The notes under the pieces are model-generated. The model worked only from the letters and a program-made list of their open reading frames with translations. It was not told the DNA's origin and did not search any database. The position numbers were made by a program, and so were the translations under genes. Shown piece by piece: positions 1 through 7,048 of a stretch of DNA of 32,868 nucleotides; positions within the stretch are counted from its first letter, which is position 1; each line of letters starts with the position of its first letter. The stretch is from Caulobacter segnis (lineage in GTDB: Bacteria; Pseudomonadota; Alphaproteobacteria; Caulobacterales; Caulobacteraceae): the NCBI RefSeq assembly GCF_003243465.1, contig NZ_QFQZ01000053.1, forward strand, positions 1-32,868, read 5' to 3'.

Positions 1-2
1 CC

Positions 3-35
3 CAGCTGACGCAGATGGCGCCTCCCAAGAGCTGA
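3..35 (+). CDS. 3' end of an unidentified upstream gene (partial)
   Basis: The frame starting at base 3 is open to a TGA at 33-35 and would give a C-terminus reading QLTQMAPPKS. Only about ten codons are visible, so no family can be assigned. A terminator-like hairpin follows 35 bases later, and arsB lies just beyond in the same direction, so an upstream ars gene is the natural guess. The call rests on position and an open frame only. Confidence 0.25.
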   Translation, partial: QLTQMAPPKS

Positions 36-69
36 ACCGCAGGGCGCTAACGCGCCCGCAAGTTGGTGC

Positions 70-100
70 GGCGGACAGTCAATCCTGTCCGCCGTCTTTT
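70..100 (+). terminator. Rho-independent terminator-like hairpin upstream of arsB
   Basis: A perfect 9-bp stem (GGCGGACAG at 70-78 paired with CTGTCCGCC at 85-93, 6-base loop) is followed by GTCTTTT. It would end the transcript of the preceding gene. It sits only 24 bases before the arsB start, which leaves almost no room for a separate arsB promoter, so it may instead lower read-through into arsB. Confidence 0.6.
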
Positions 101-123
101 CGTCTCCAGTCCAGAGCCTGTCC

Positions 124-1413
124 GTGATCCTTGCCCTGCTGATCTTCATCGCCACCATCACCCTGGTCATCTGGCAGCCCAAGGGTCTCAGCATCGGCTG
201 GAGCGCCAGCATCGGCGCGGCGCTGGCGCTGGTCACCGGCGTCGTGCACCTGGCCGACATACTGACCGTCTGGCACATCGTCTGGAACGCCACCGGCGCG
301 TTCATCGCGGTCATCATCATCAGCCTGCTTCTCGATGAAGCGGGCTTCTTCGAATGGGCCGCGCTGCACGTAGCGCGCTGGGGCGGCGGCAAGGGGCGGC
401 TCCTGTTCGCCTCGATCGTGCTCCTGGGGGCCGCAGTCTCGTCGGTGTTCGCCAATGACGGGGCGGCGCTGATCCTCACCCCCATCGTCATCGCCATGCT
501 CATGGCCCTTGGTTTCAAGGACAAGGCGACCCTGGCCTTCGTTATGGCGGCGGGCTTCATCGCCGATATGGCCAGCCTGCCGCTGGTGGTCTCCAATCTC
601 GTCAACATCGTCTCGGCAGACTTCTTCAAGATCGGCTTTGGGCGCTACGCCCTGGTCATGATCCCCGTAAACTTGGCGGCGATCGCCGCGACCCTGGGGG
701 CGCTGCTGATCTACTTCCGTCGCGACATTCCCAAGACTTACGACGTCGCCCAGCTGAAAACGCCGGCGGCCGCCATCAAGGATCCCGCGACCTTCAAGGC
801 CGGCTGGGTAGTCCTGGCGCTGCTCCTGATCGGGTTCTTCGCTCTCGAGCCGCTAGGCGTGCCTGTCAGCGCCACGGCTGCGGTCGGAGCCCTGGTCTTG
901 TTGGTGATCGCGGGCCGGGGCCACATCATCAGCACGCGCAAGGTCCTGAAGGGCGCTCCCTGGCAGGTCGTCATCTTCTCGCTGGGCATGTACCTGGTGG
1001 TCTACGGGCTGCGCAACGCGGGCCTCACCGACCAGCTAGCGGGCCTGCTCAATCACTTCGCCAAAGGCGGTGTCTGGGGCGCGGCCTTCGGCACGGGCGT
1101 TCTGACGGCGCTCCTGTCCTCGGTCATGAACAACATGCCCACCGTCCTGGTCGGCGCGCTCTCCATCGAGGCCAGCGGCGCGACCGGCGCGGTCAAGGAG
1201 GCGATGATCTACGCCAACGTGATCGGCAGCGACCTGGGCCCCAAGATCACCCCGATCGGCTCGCTGGCCACGTTGTTGTGGCTGCACGTGCTCAGCGCCA
1301 AGGGGATCAAGATCTCCTGGGGCTACTATTTCAAAGTCGGGATCATCCTGACCACGCCGATCCTCCTCATCACCCTCGCGGCCCTGGCGCTCAGGCTGAC
1401 GATCGCCGGGTAA
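124..1413 (+). CDS. arsB: ArsB arsenite/antimonite efflux pump
   Basis: This is an inner-membrane carrier that expels As(III) and Sb(III), alone or with an ArsA ATPase; no arsA is seen here. The 429-residue product equals the length of the classical plasmid R773 ArsB. It follows that protein closely along its whole length, including an N-terminal VIWQPKGL stretch, LLGAAVSSVFANDGAALILTP near residues 100-120, MNNMPTVLVGALSIEA and SDLGPKITPIGSLATLLWLHVLS. The pattern fits the 12-helix ArsB family. Translation starts at GTG 124, which matches the family N-terminus; no clear Shine-Dalgarno sequence precedes it. The protein contains no cysteine: the single R773 cysteine (C369, in VIGCDLGPK) is serine here. 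That residue is known not to be needed for transport, so activity is expected. Confidence 0.96.
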   Translation: MILALLIFIATITLVIWQPKGLSIGWSASIGAALALVTGVVHLADILTVWHIVWNATGAFIAVIIISLLLDEAGFFEWAALHVARWGGGKGRLLFASIVLLGAAVSSVFANDGAALILTPIVIAMLMALGFKDKATLAFVMAAGFIADMASLPLVVSNLVNIVSADFFKIGFGRYALVMIPVNLAAIAATLGALLIYFRRDIPKTYDVAQLKTPAAAIKDPATFKAGWVVLALLLIGFFALEPLGVPVSATAAVGALVLLVIAGRGHIISTRKVLKGAPWQVVIFSLGMYLVVYGLRNAGLTDQLAGLLNHFAKGGVWGAAFGTGVLTALLSSVMNNMPTVLVGALSIEASGATGAVKEAMIYANVIGSDLGPKITPIGSLATLLWLHVLSAKGIKISWGYYFKVGIILTTPILLITLAALALRLTIAG

Positions 1414-1521
1414 GAGGGGAGCGAGCGCCCCCCGGCGACAGTCGTCGGGGCCGTTCAAAGATGGAGAGGCTGGCGTCGGAGCTTAGGAGCTGAGGCGAGG
1501 GGCAGAGCGAAGCTTTCGCGT

Positions 1522-1701
1522 TTGGAGCGAGAGAGTCTCTCGTGGGTCAACCGCCTGCATTCCGGCGCCTTTTCAGTGGAGGACGCCGACGCATTCCGGC
1601 GCTGGCGCTCATCGGATCCTGCCAATGAGGCGGCGTTCGTGGAGGCGATACGATTTCGCCGCAGGGTGGGCGAAATGTTGAGAAGTGCGCGGCAGGACTG
1701 A
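1522..1701 (+). pseudogene. Remnant of a FecR-type N-terminal (DUF4880) domain
   Basis: The frame ending at TGA 1699-1701 encodes a stretch starting LERESLSWVNRLHSG and continuing with SVEDADAFRRWRSSDPANEAAF. This is the characteristic N-terminal cytoplasmic DUF4880 domain of FecR-like anti-sigma regulators, which is normally followed by a membrane helix and a periplasmic FecR domain. Here the frame stops after about 60 residues, directly after the domain. The frame is open back to the arsB stop but holds no ATG; TTG 1522 is the only start-like codon next to the domain and has no good ribosome site. No FecI sigma factor or TonB receptor is nearby. A decayed fragment is the best explanation; a short stand-alone domain protein is possible. 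Confidence 0.5.
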
Positions 1702-1785
1702 CCGAAGTTCCAGAATGTCCGGGTCTGCCGGCAGGCCAGCGACCCGCTCCAGGCGCCCCTCTGAAAGCGGAAGATGATTTACACC

Positions 1786-1812
1786 TGCATATGTGCACAT
1801 ATATACACATGA
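1786..1812. promoter_or_regulatory. Candidate ArsR operator upstream of the arsR-like gene
   Basis: In a GC-rich setting this AT-rich patch contains a perfect 14-bp palindrome, ATATGTGCACATAT, at 1789-1802, flanked by TGCATATG (1786-1793) and by ACACATG. It ends about 20-30 bases before the repressor start codon. ArsR/SmtB proteins typically bind AT-rich inverted repeats overlapping their own promoter, so autoregulation here is a reasonable inference. The rest of 1414-1830, outside the FecR fragment, shows nothing recognisable. Confidence 0.55.
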
Positions 1813-1830
1813 TGCCAACTCAGAGCGTTC

Positions 1831-2160
1831 ATGCCCACAGACGTTAAACTCGAGCGACCCAGGACCTTCGACGTAGGCTTCTTTCGTGCCTTGTGCGAGC
1901 CGGTCCGGCTGCAGTTGCTGACCAAGCTGGTGCAGTTGGGGCGAGCGGACGTGGCGACGATCTCCGAGGGCTTCGGACAGGATCGCTCGGTGATCTCCCG
2001 CCATCTCCAGATTCTACGTGACACCGGCGTGGTAACGGCCAGCCGGGAGGGGCGGCACGTGTTCTATGAACTCGACGGGCGCGCCCTGGCCGACAAACTG
2101 CAGAGCATGTCGGAAGAGGTCAAAGCCCTGTCGCCGCTTTGTTGCCCTGGCCGAGGCTAG
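1831..2160 (+). CDS. arsR: ArsR/SmtB-family winged-helix metalloregulator
   Basis: This is a small dimeric repressor expected to leave DNA when it binds a metal or arsenite. The 109 residues hold a winged helix: CEPVRLQLLTKLVQLG (helix 1-2), a recognition region DRSVISRHLQILRDTGVV at about residues 51-68, and the wing ASREGRHVFYEL. Possible ligands are Cys22 and the Cys104-Cys105 pair four residues from the C-terminus. This differs from the CVC motif in the DNA-binding helix of the E. coli type, so the inducer cannot be read off, although arsB and arsO on either side make As(III) likely. An AT-rich palindrome lies just upstream and related TGCATAT repeats lie just downstream. Confidence 0.88.
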   Translation: MPTDVKLERPRTFDVGFFRALCEPVRLQLLTKLVQLGRADVATISEGFGQDRSVISRHLQILRDTGVVTASREGRHVFYELDGRALADKLQSMSEEVKALSPLCCPGRG

Positions 2161-2182
2161 AGCCGCAATCCGCTTTGAGAAA

Positions 2183-2212
2183 CATATGCATATGGACGCA
2201 AACATGCATATA
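2183..2212. promoter_or_regulatory. Second candidate ArsR operator, between arsR and arsO
   Basis: A perfect palindrome CATATGCATATG (2183-2194) is followed by AACATGCATATAATG. TGCATATG at 2187-2194 and TGCATATA at 2205-2212 repeat the core found upstream of arsR at 1786. This suggests that the downstream flavoprotein gene has its own promoter under the same repressor. The remaining gap (2213-2380) can be read as an open frame ending three bases before arsO, but with no ribosome site and no recognisable product. Confidence 0.45.
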
Positions 2213-2380
2213 ATGAAGAGTAGTTGTCGGTCCGCCGCGATCCTGATGCCGGCCGCATGGGCGGGCCCGCTGGGGCGCCATCTGCTGCGGCTCAGGTTGA
2301 CCGCGCCGAATTTCAAGGACGACGACAAGGCGTTGCACCAAGGGGCTTCGAACACGTCTGAACCGGTCGCGAGCTGATCG

Positions 2381-3418
2381 ATGCAGAAGTATGATGTCCT
2401 CGTGGTGGGTGGTGGACAAAGCGGCCTTGCCGCCGGCTGGGCGCTGCTCAAGACTGGCTTGAAGTTCGCAATCCTGGAAGGCGGAGCGGCGGTGGCTGGC
2501 TCCTGGCCGCGTTACTACGACTCTCTGCGACTCTTCTCACCTGCCGCCTATTCGGCTTTACCTGATCGAGCGTTTCCCGGCGATCCGAAGCGCTACCCGC
2601 GCCGGGATGAGGTGTCGGCCTATTTGGCAAACTATGCTGATGCGCTCTCCCTGCCGGTGCTGACTGGCCAGCGGGTGACCTCCGTCGAGCGAACTCCTGA
2701 AGGCTTTTGGCTACGGACAACGGCTGGCCGGGAGTACGTCGCGCGATCGGTCGTGATTGCCACAGGCGTTTTTGAGGCCCCGCACATGCCGCGATTGCCG
2801 GGACACGAGCGCTTCGGCGGAATGGCGTTGCATGTTGCCGGCTATCGCAATCCAGAGCCGTATCGTGGGCGGCGCGTGGTGGTGGTCGGAGCCGCTAACT
2901 CTGCTGTCCAAGTTGCGGTCGAGCTCGCTGCTGAGGCTGACGTGACGCTGGCGGTGAGGAGTCGCGTGCGTTTCATCCCGCAGACCTTGTTGGGACGCGA
3001 TATCCATTTCTGGTTCAACTTGGCTGGCGTGGATCGTTCGCGGCGCCTGTCGGATCAAGGAACGCCAGTGCTCGACGACGGTCACTACAGCGCCGCACTG
3101 AAGCGGGGCGCGCCATTGGCGAAGCCGATGTTCACCAGCTTTACCGAGACAGGTGTGGTTTGGGCTGATGGCGTTGAGGAGCGAATCGATGCGGTGATCT
3201 TCGCGACCGGCTACCGACCGAACGTCGGTTTTACGAAGCTTCCCGGCCTTGTGGATGGCGCAGGCACGCTACTTCAGCGTGACGGTAGGGCGATTGGGCA
3301 GCCCGGAATTTATTTCGTCGGACAACCAGGTCTGCGCAGCTTCAGTTCAGGCGTGCTGCGTGGGGTAGGGCGCGACGCCGCTGCTGTTGCAGCACAGATC
3401 CGGAGAGTGATGACCTAG
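2381..3418 (+). CDS. arsO: ArsO-type flavin-dependent monooxygenase
   Basis: This is a predicted cytosolic FAD/NADPH oxidoreductase of the flavin monooxygenase-like group found in ars operons as ArsO, whose exact substrate is not firmly settled. The 345 residues begin with an FAD-binding Rossmann motif, DVLVVGGGQSG (residues 5-15). A second dinucleotide site, VVVVGAANSAVQ, follows near residues 165-176, and the conserved FATGYRPN motif lies near residue 275. SWPRYYDSLRLFSPA after the first nucleotide fold is typical of this group. Third codon positions look less GC-biased than in the czc and cus genes, hinting at a separate origin. Thioredoxin reductase-like proteins share the fold but carry a CxxC that is absent here. 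Confidence 0.83.
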   Translation: MQKYDVLVVGGGQSGLAAGWALLKTGLKFAILEGGAAVAGSWPRYYDSLRLFSPAAYSALPDRAFPGDPKRYPRRDEVSAYLANYADALSLPVLTGQRVTSVERTPEGFWLRTTAGREYVARSVVIATGVFEAPHMPRLPGHERFGGMALHVAGYRNPEPYRGRRVVVVGAANSAVQVAVELAAEADVTLAVRSRVRFIPQTLLGRDIHFWFNLAGVDRSRRLSDQGTPVLDDGHYSAALKRGAPLAKPMFTSFTETGVVWADGVEERIDAVIFATGYRPNVGFTKLPGLVDGAGTLLQRDGRAIGQPGIYFVGQPGLRSFSSGVLRGVGRDAAAVAAQIRRVMT

Positions 3419-3480
3419 AGCACCGGCATGAGACTGTTCGCGCCTAGGTTCTGGCTTCGTACTGCTAAGCGTACATTGGC

Positions 3481-3566
3481 GCACAAACCTCGAGGTAAGC
3501 CCTACATCAGGGCTTACCACCTAGTTCTGGGTTTGTGCTTTCAAGCGAGGTTTAGCGAACAAACCT
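3481..3566 (+). repeat. Nested and competing inverted repeats in the 3419-3647 gap
   Basis: An outer stem GCACAAACC (3481-3489) pairs perfectly with GGTTTGTGC (3530-3538). It encloses a perfect 10-bp hairpin, GGTAAGCCCT (3494-3503) with AGGGCTTACC (3509-3518). A further ACAAACC at 3559-3565 could pair with the same GGTTTGT, and AGGTTT (3548-3553) with AAACCT (3561-3566), so alternative folds exist. CAAACCTCGAGGT and CAAACCTTGAGGT are near-direct repeats. It could be a terminator for arsO, an RNA regulatory leader or the relic of a mobile element; no transposase is present. Confidence 0.55.
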
Positions 3567-3647
3567 TGAGGTGCCCCCTAGAACTTGAAACTGTTCCGCC
3601 GAAAAAAGCAGGCAGCGTCTGGCGCTTTGCCCGAAGGATAAGATGGG

Positions 3648-4019
3648 ATGTTTGCCTCTCTCGCTTTGATAGTGGCCCTACAAGCGGCTGCAGCCAATTA
3701 TCGTTTCGAGCCCAGCAGCCCAGTCATTCGGGGCGTCGCGGCCAAGGTGACGGTTCAAGTGACCGATACAAACGGCCGCGCTTTGCCTCGGTTGGCTGTA
3801 AGCGACGCCAACGTCAGCCGCGATGGGGCGTCACGCCCAGCGTTCTTTGAGCCGTCCTTGGAGTATGGCTCGTTGCGCTTCCGCGCCGACCTGCCAACCA
3901 GCGGCGATTGGGTTTTGAACTTCACGCTGCAGGCTGGTTCGGATAACGCGCAACCGGTCGCCGTAGCGTTCAAGGTCAACGATCCTGTTCGTCCGGACGC
4001 AACGGCGCCCCGTCGATGA
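3648..4019 (+). CDS. Small putative secreted beta-rich protein (FixH/YtkA-like)
   Basis: The product has 123 residues with a short hydrophobic N-terminus (MFASLALIVALQAAAANY) that could be a signal peptide. A segment follows resembling small Ig-like periplasmic domains of the FixH/YtkA type: RGVAAKVTVQVTDTNGRALPRL, then FRADLPTSGDWVLNFTLQ. No cysteine or His/Met cluster is visible, so metal binding cannot be claimed. GAAGGA at 3633-3638 gives a ribosome site about 9 bases before ATG 3648; a nearer ATG at 3643 is out of frame. It stands alone between the arsenic and czc blocks. The family assignment is by general pattern only. Confidence 0.6.
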   Translation: MFASLALIVALQAAAANYRFEPSSPVIRGVAAKVTVQVTDTNGRALPRLAVSDANVSRDGASRPAFFEPSLEYGSLRFRADLPTSGDWVLNFTLQAGSDNAQPVAVAFKVNDPVRPDATAPRR

Positions 4020-4049
4020 CGTGCGGGCCCGCCAATCGTGCGCCGGTCA

Positions 4050-4075
4050 GGCGCGCTCGAACGCGCCCTATTCTT
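4050..4075 (+). terminator. Weak terminator-like hairpin after the 3648 gene
   Basis: GGCGCG (4050-4055) pairs with CGCGCC (4062-4067) and is followed by CTATTCTT. The stem is only 6 bp, so this is a tentative call. No other feature is recognisable in 4020-4167. Confidence 0.3.
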
Positions 4076-4167
4076 GGCCTTGACCACGGCCCTGCAAGCG
4101 TCTGTGGGGCTCACCGTGACTATGTAACACATTCCCACCTCGCCCGGCCGAAGCTATAGGGGCATTG

Positions 4168-4533
4168 ATGATGGCTTTGAGGACATGGTTCCAGCAGATG
4201 GGGGGCGCGTTGATCGCGTGCCTTTTGCTCGCCCTTGTCGTCGCCCCAACCCTCGACACGGCCATTTGCGCAGGCGACGGCGAGCGGGCGTCCGCAGCCA
4301 GCGTCCAGATGTCCGACCAAGGCGTCGACGCCGATCATCAAAAAAACAAGAGCCACGACGGCGGCTCGGATGTCTGCATCCACGGTCACTGCCATCACGC
4401 CTCGCCGGCGCTTGGCTGGAACGACGCTCAGTACAGCGCCCGCGATCCTGTGACGTCGCACACCGCGCCCCGGAACCTCGGTTTCCCGCCGTCCTCGGCC
4501 CAAGACCGCCTCGAAGAACCTCCTCGCGCCTGA
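4168..4533 (+). CDS. czcI: CzcI-like small His/Cys-rich secreted protein
   Basis: The product has 121 residues: a hydrophobic N-terminal helix (about residues 12-30, probable signal peptide), a polar linker, then a compact metal-binding-looking motif CIHGHCHH at 70-77 and a C-terminal tail ending LEEPPRA. Its position immediately before czcC matches CzcI-type proteins, periplasmic accessory or regulatory proteins of Czc-like RND operons. Start at ATG 4168 is chosen because AGGGG lies six bases upstream; TTG 4165 and ATG 4171 are alternatives. The PPR-type ending recurs in the small protein at 26386-26748 that heads the cus operon. The symbol reflects context and pattern, not close identity. 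Confidence 0.65.
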   Translation: MMALRTWFQQMGGALIACLLLALVVAPTLDTAICAGDGERASAASVQMSDQGVDADHQKNKSHDGGSDVCIHGHCHHASPALGWNDAQYSARDPVTSHTAPRNLGFPPSSAQDRLEEPPRA

Positions 4534-4589
4534 CCCGGCCGCGCTCACGCGCGTGTTCGCCTTTGTCAGAACGCAAGTAGGGATCTCCC

Positions 4590-5816
4590 ATGCCATCGCT
4601 ATCTGCCTGGCCCGTCGCCTTCGGCGCGGTTCTAGGCTTCGTGAGCCTCGGCGCGCCTTTAGGCGCTGCTGCCGCTCCGGTGACGCTCGCCGCCGCGCTT
4701 GAACGCGCCCAGGCCCAGTCACCGCTCATCACCTCGGCGCAGGCCGCTCTGGCCGCCGCCCAAGGTCGCGCGCGCCAAGCCGGTTTCGCGCCCAATCCGG
4801 AAGCCAGTCTTCAAAGCGAGAACATCGCCGGCTCGGGACCCTATGACGGGTTCTCCAGCGCCGAGACGACCTTCTCGATCGGTCAAAGACTCGAACTGGG
4901 CGGCAAGCGCCGCACCCGCGCCGCCGCCGCCCAGGCCGAGGTCGAGGCCGCGGTCGTGCGCGTCGCTATCGCCCGCGCGGACCTCACTCGGGAGGTGAAG
5001 GCTCAGTATGCTCAGGCCCTTGAGGCCGACGCCCGCGTCGCCCTGGCCCAGGAAGCCGCCGAGCGAGCGCGCGATCTGGCGAGCGTGGCCGCCACCCTGG
5101 TCGAGGCCGGGCGCGAGCCGCCGCTGCGGGCCCTGCGCGCCAGAACCGCCAGCGACGAAGCCGAAGCCGCCGTCTTGGCGGCGCAGGCTCAGGCCGCCGC
5201 CGCCCGGCGCGCCCTGACCAGCCTGTGGGCCGATCCCGATCCGCAGATTGAACTGGTCGAGCCCTTAGCGACGACAGCTCCATCAGTTGCCATCGATCCG
5301 ACCGCCTCTCTGGATGTCCGATTGGCGCAGGCTGAGCGGGCCAGCGCCGAGGCCGCGATCGATCGCGAGCGCGCGGCGGGCAAGCCCGACCTGACCGTCC
5401 AGGCCGGGGTTCGCCGGTTCGAGCAGACGGGTGACCAGGCTCTGATCGTCGGGTTCACCGCGCCCATCCCGATCCGCGACCGCAACCAGGGCAACGTCGC
5501 GGCCGCGCGGGCCGACGCCAACGCCGCCGAGGCGCGTGAGCGCCTGGCGCTGGCGCGGTCCGTTCGTGCGGTGCGTGACGCCCAGGCCTCGCTCAAGGCC
5601 GCCGAGGCCCGGCTGGAAGTTCTTTCCAGCCGTACGGTTCCGCAGGCTCAGCAGGCCGTGGACCTGGCGCGCCAGGGCTTCCAGGCCGGGAAGTTTTCGC
5701 TGCTCGACGTGCTGGACGCCCAGGCGGCCCTGTCGGCCTCCCGCAACGACCTCATCGCCGCGCGCCTCGAGCGCGCCACGGCGTTGGCCGCGCTCGAACG
5801 CGCCGCCGCGCAATAG
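4590..5816 (+). CDS. czcC: CzcC outer-membrane factor of the RND metal pump
   Basis: This TolC-family outer-membrane channel completes a CzcCBA tripartite pump exporting Zn, Cd or Co from the periplasm. The 408 residues start with a signal peptide ending near AAAAPVTL and contain the two long alpha-helical repeats of the outer-membrane efflux family. One conserved feature is FSIGQRLELGGKRRTRAAAAQAE near residues 90-115. Another is the second-half PIPIRDRNQGNVAAARAD, followed by the late FQAGKFSLLDVLDAQAAL. It is rich in Ala-based coiled coil. It lies 56 bp after the CzcI-like gene and 8 bp before czcB, consistent with one operon. Confidence 0.92.
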   Translation: MPSLSAWPVAFGAVLGFVSLGAPLGAAAAPVTLAAALERAQAQSPLITSAQAALAAAQGRARQAGFAPNPEASLQSENIAGSGPYDGFSSAETTFSIGQRLELGGKRRTRAAAAQAEVEAAVVRVAIARADLTREVKAQYAQALEADARVALAQEAAERARDLASVAATLVEAGREPPLRALRARTASDEAEAAVLAAQAQAAAARRALTSLWADPDPQIELVEPLATTAPSVAIDPTASLDVRLAQAERASAEAAIDRERAAGKPDLTVQAGVRRFEQTGDQALIVGFTAPIPIRDRNQGNVAAARADANAAEARERLALARSVRAVRDAQASLKAAEARLEVLSSRTVPQAQQAVDLARQGFQAGKFSLLDVLDAQAALSASRNDLIAARLERATALAALERAAAQ

Positions 5817-5824
5817 GACCTGAC

Positions 5825-7048
5825 ATGACCAGAACCACTGACAAGAACAAGCTGCTGGCCGCCGTGGCGATCAGCAGCCTGCTGGCGGCCACGACCGGCG
5901 TCCTGATCGGACGCTCGGTCCTGGCACCCAAGACCCCCGCTGCTGCGGCTTCCGTGAAGGCGGAGCAACACGAGGAAGGAGAAGCCGGCCACGCCGAAGG
6001 CGAGGCCAAGACCGGCGAAAAGGAAGAAGAAGGCTACATCGAAATGAACGCCGAACGCCTCGCCGCGTCCGGCATCCGTGTCGAAACCCTGGCGACCGGC
6101 GGGCTCTCGGCCGGCATCGTGGCCCAGGCCTCCGTGGTGGGCTCACCGGACGGCGCCGCGACCTTGGCGGCTCGCGCCGACGGCGCCGTGGTGCGGATCA
6201 ACAAGCGCCTGGGCGACACAGTAGCGGCCGGGGAGGCCCTGGCTTCGATCGAAAGCCGCGACGCGGCGGCCATCAGCGCCGAGCGTTCCGCCGCCGCCGC
6301 CAAGGCGACAGCGGCCCGTCAGGCCTTCGCCCGCGAAAAGCGCCTATTCGACGCCAAGATCACCGCGCGTCAGGATTTGGAGTCCGCCCAGGCCGAGGTC
6401 GCGATCGCTGAGGCCGAGCTACGCCGTGCTTCGAGCGCCGGCGCCGCCGCAGGGGTGAGCGCCAATGGCCGCTACGTGACGGTGTCGAGCCCCATCGCCG
6501 GGAAGATCACCGCAGCGCCGTTGGTGCTTGGCTCCTATGTCACGGCGGGCACGGAACTCTTCCGCGTCGCCAATCCCCGCAAGATCGAGGTCCAGGCTTC
6601 GTTGCCGGCCTCAGACGCGGCCCGCATCGCAGCTGGCGATCAAGCGCTGATCGAGACCCCGCAAGGCACCATCCCCGCTGTTGTGCGGTCGATCACGCCA
6701 GGCGTGGATGTCGAGAGCCGCGCGGCGACGGCCATCCTGACCTTGGCGCAAGGGCAGGCGGGCCTGGTTCCCGGCCAGGCCGTGCGGGTTCGGATCGTCC
6801 CGCGCGGCGCGGCTGCTACGGATCGGTTCTCGGTTCCCGAGGAGGCGGTGCAGTCGGTCGAGGGCGCTGACAGCGTGTTCGTGCGCGGCAAGGACGGCTT
6901 CACGGCTCGCCCGGTGAAGATCGGTCGGCGCGGCGGCGGACGCATTGAGATCCTATCGGGCGTCACCGCTGGCGAGCAGATCGCCGGCCAGGGCGCGTTC
7001 CTCCTGAAGGCCGAGCTTGGCAAGGGGGAGGCCGAGCATGGGCACTAG
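5825..7048 (+). CDS. czcB: CzcB periplasmic adaptor (membrane fusion protein)
   Basis: This adaptor links the inner-membrane pump CzcA to the channel CzcC. The 407 residues show an N-terminal anchor or signal (KLLAAVAISSLLAATTGVLIG), an acidic Glu/His stretch at about 45-68 (EQHEEGEAGHAEGEAKTGEK), and a lipoyl-type half motif, ARADGAVVRINKRLGDTVAAGEAL. An alpha-helical hairpin (about 145-195) and the second lipoyl half SPIAGKITAAPLVLGSYVTAGTELFRV follow, then a beta-barrel ending near the C-terminus. The acidic/His linker is a plausible low-affinity metal collector. AGGA precedes ATG 5825 at a usable distance. Confidence 0.93.
   Translation: MTRTTDKNKLLAAVAISSLLAATTGVLIGRSVLAPKTPAAAASVKAEQHEEGEAGHAEGEAKTGEKEEEGYIEMNAERLAASGIRVETLATGGLSAGIVAQASVVGSPDGAATLAARADGAVVRINKRLGDTVAAGEALASIESRDAAAISAERSAAAAKATAARQAFAREKRLFDAKITARQDLESAQAEVAIAEAELRRASSAGAAAGVSANGRYVTVSSPIAGKITAAPLVLGSYVTAGTELFRVANPRKIEVQASLPASDAARIAAGDQALIETPQGTIPAVVRSITPGVDVESRAATAILTLAQGQAGLVPGQAVRVRIVPRGAAATDRFSVPEEAVQSVEGADSVFVRGKDGFTARPVKIGRRGGGRIEILSGVTAGEQIAGQGAFLLKAELGKGEAEHGH

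Noticed and set aside
2192..2377. Possible small gene between arsR and arsO
   Set aside because: The frame is open and ends three bases before arsO, but its ATGs lie inside the operator-like repeats, no ribosome site is present and the product matches nothing I know.
3481..3566. Integron attC site as an explanation for the 3481-3566 structure
   Set aside because: No GTTRRRY/RYYYAAC core pair is found at the ends, and there is no integrase or cassette-like neighbour.
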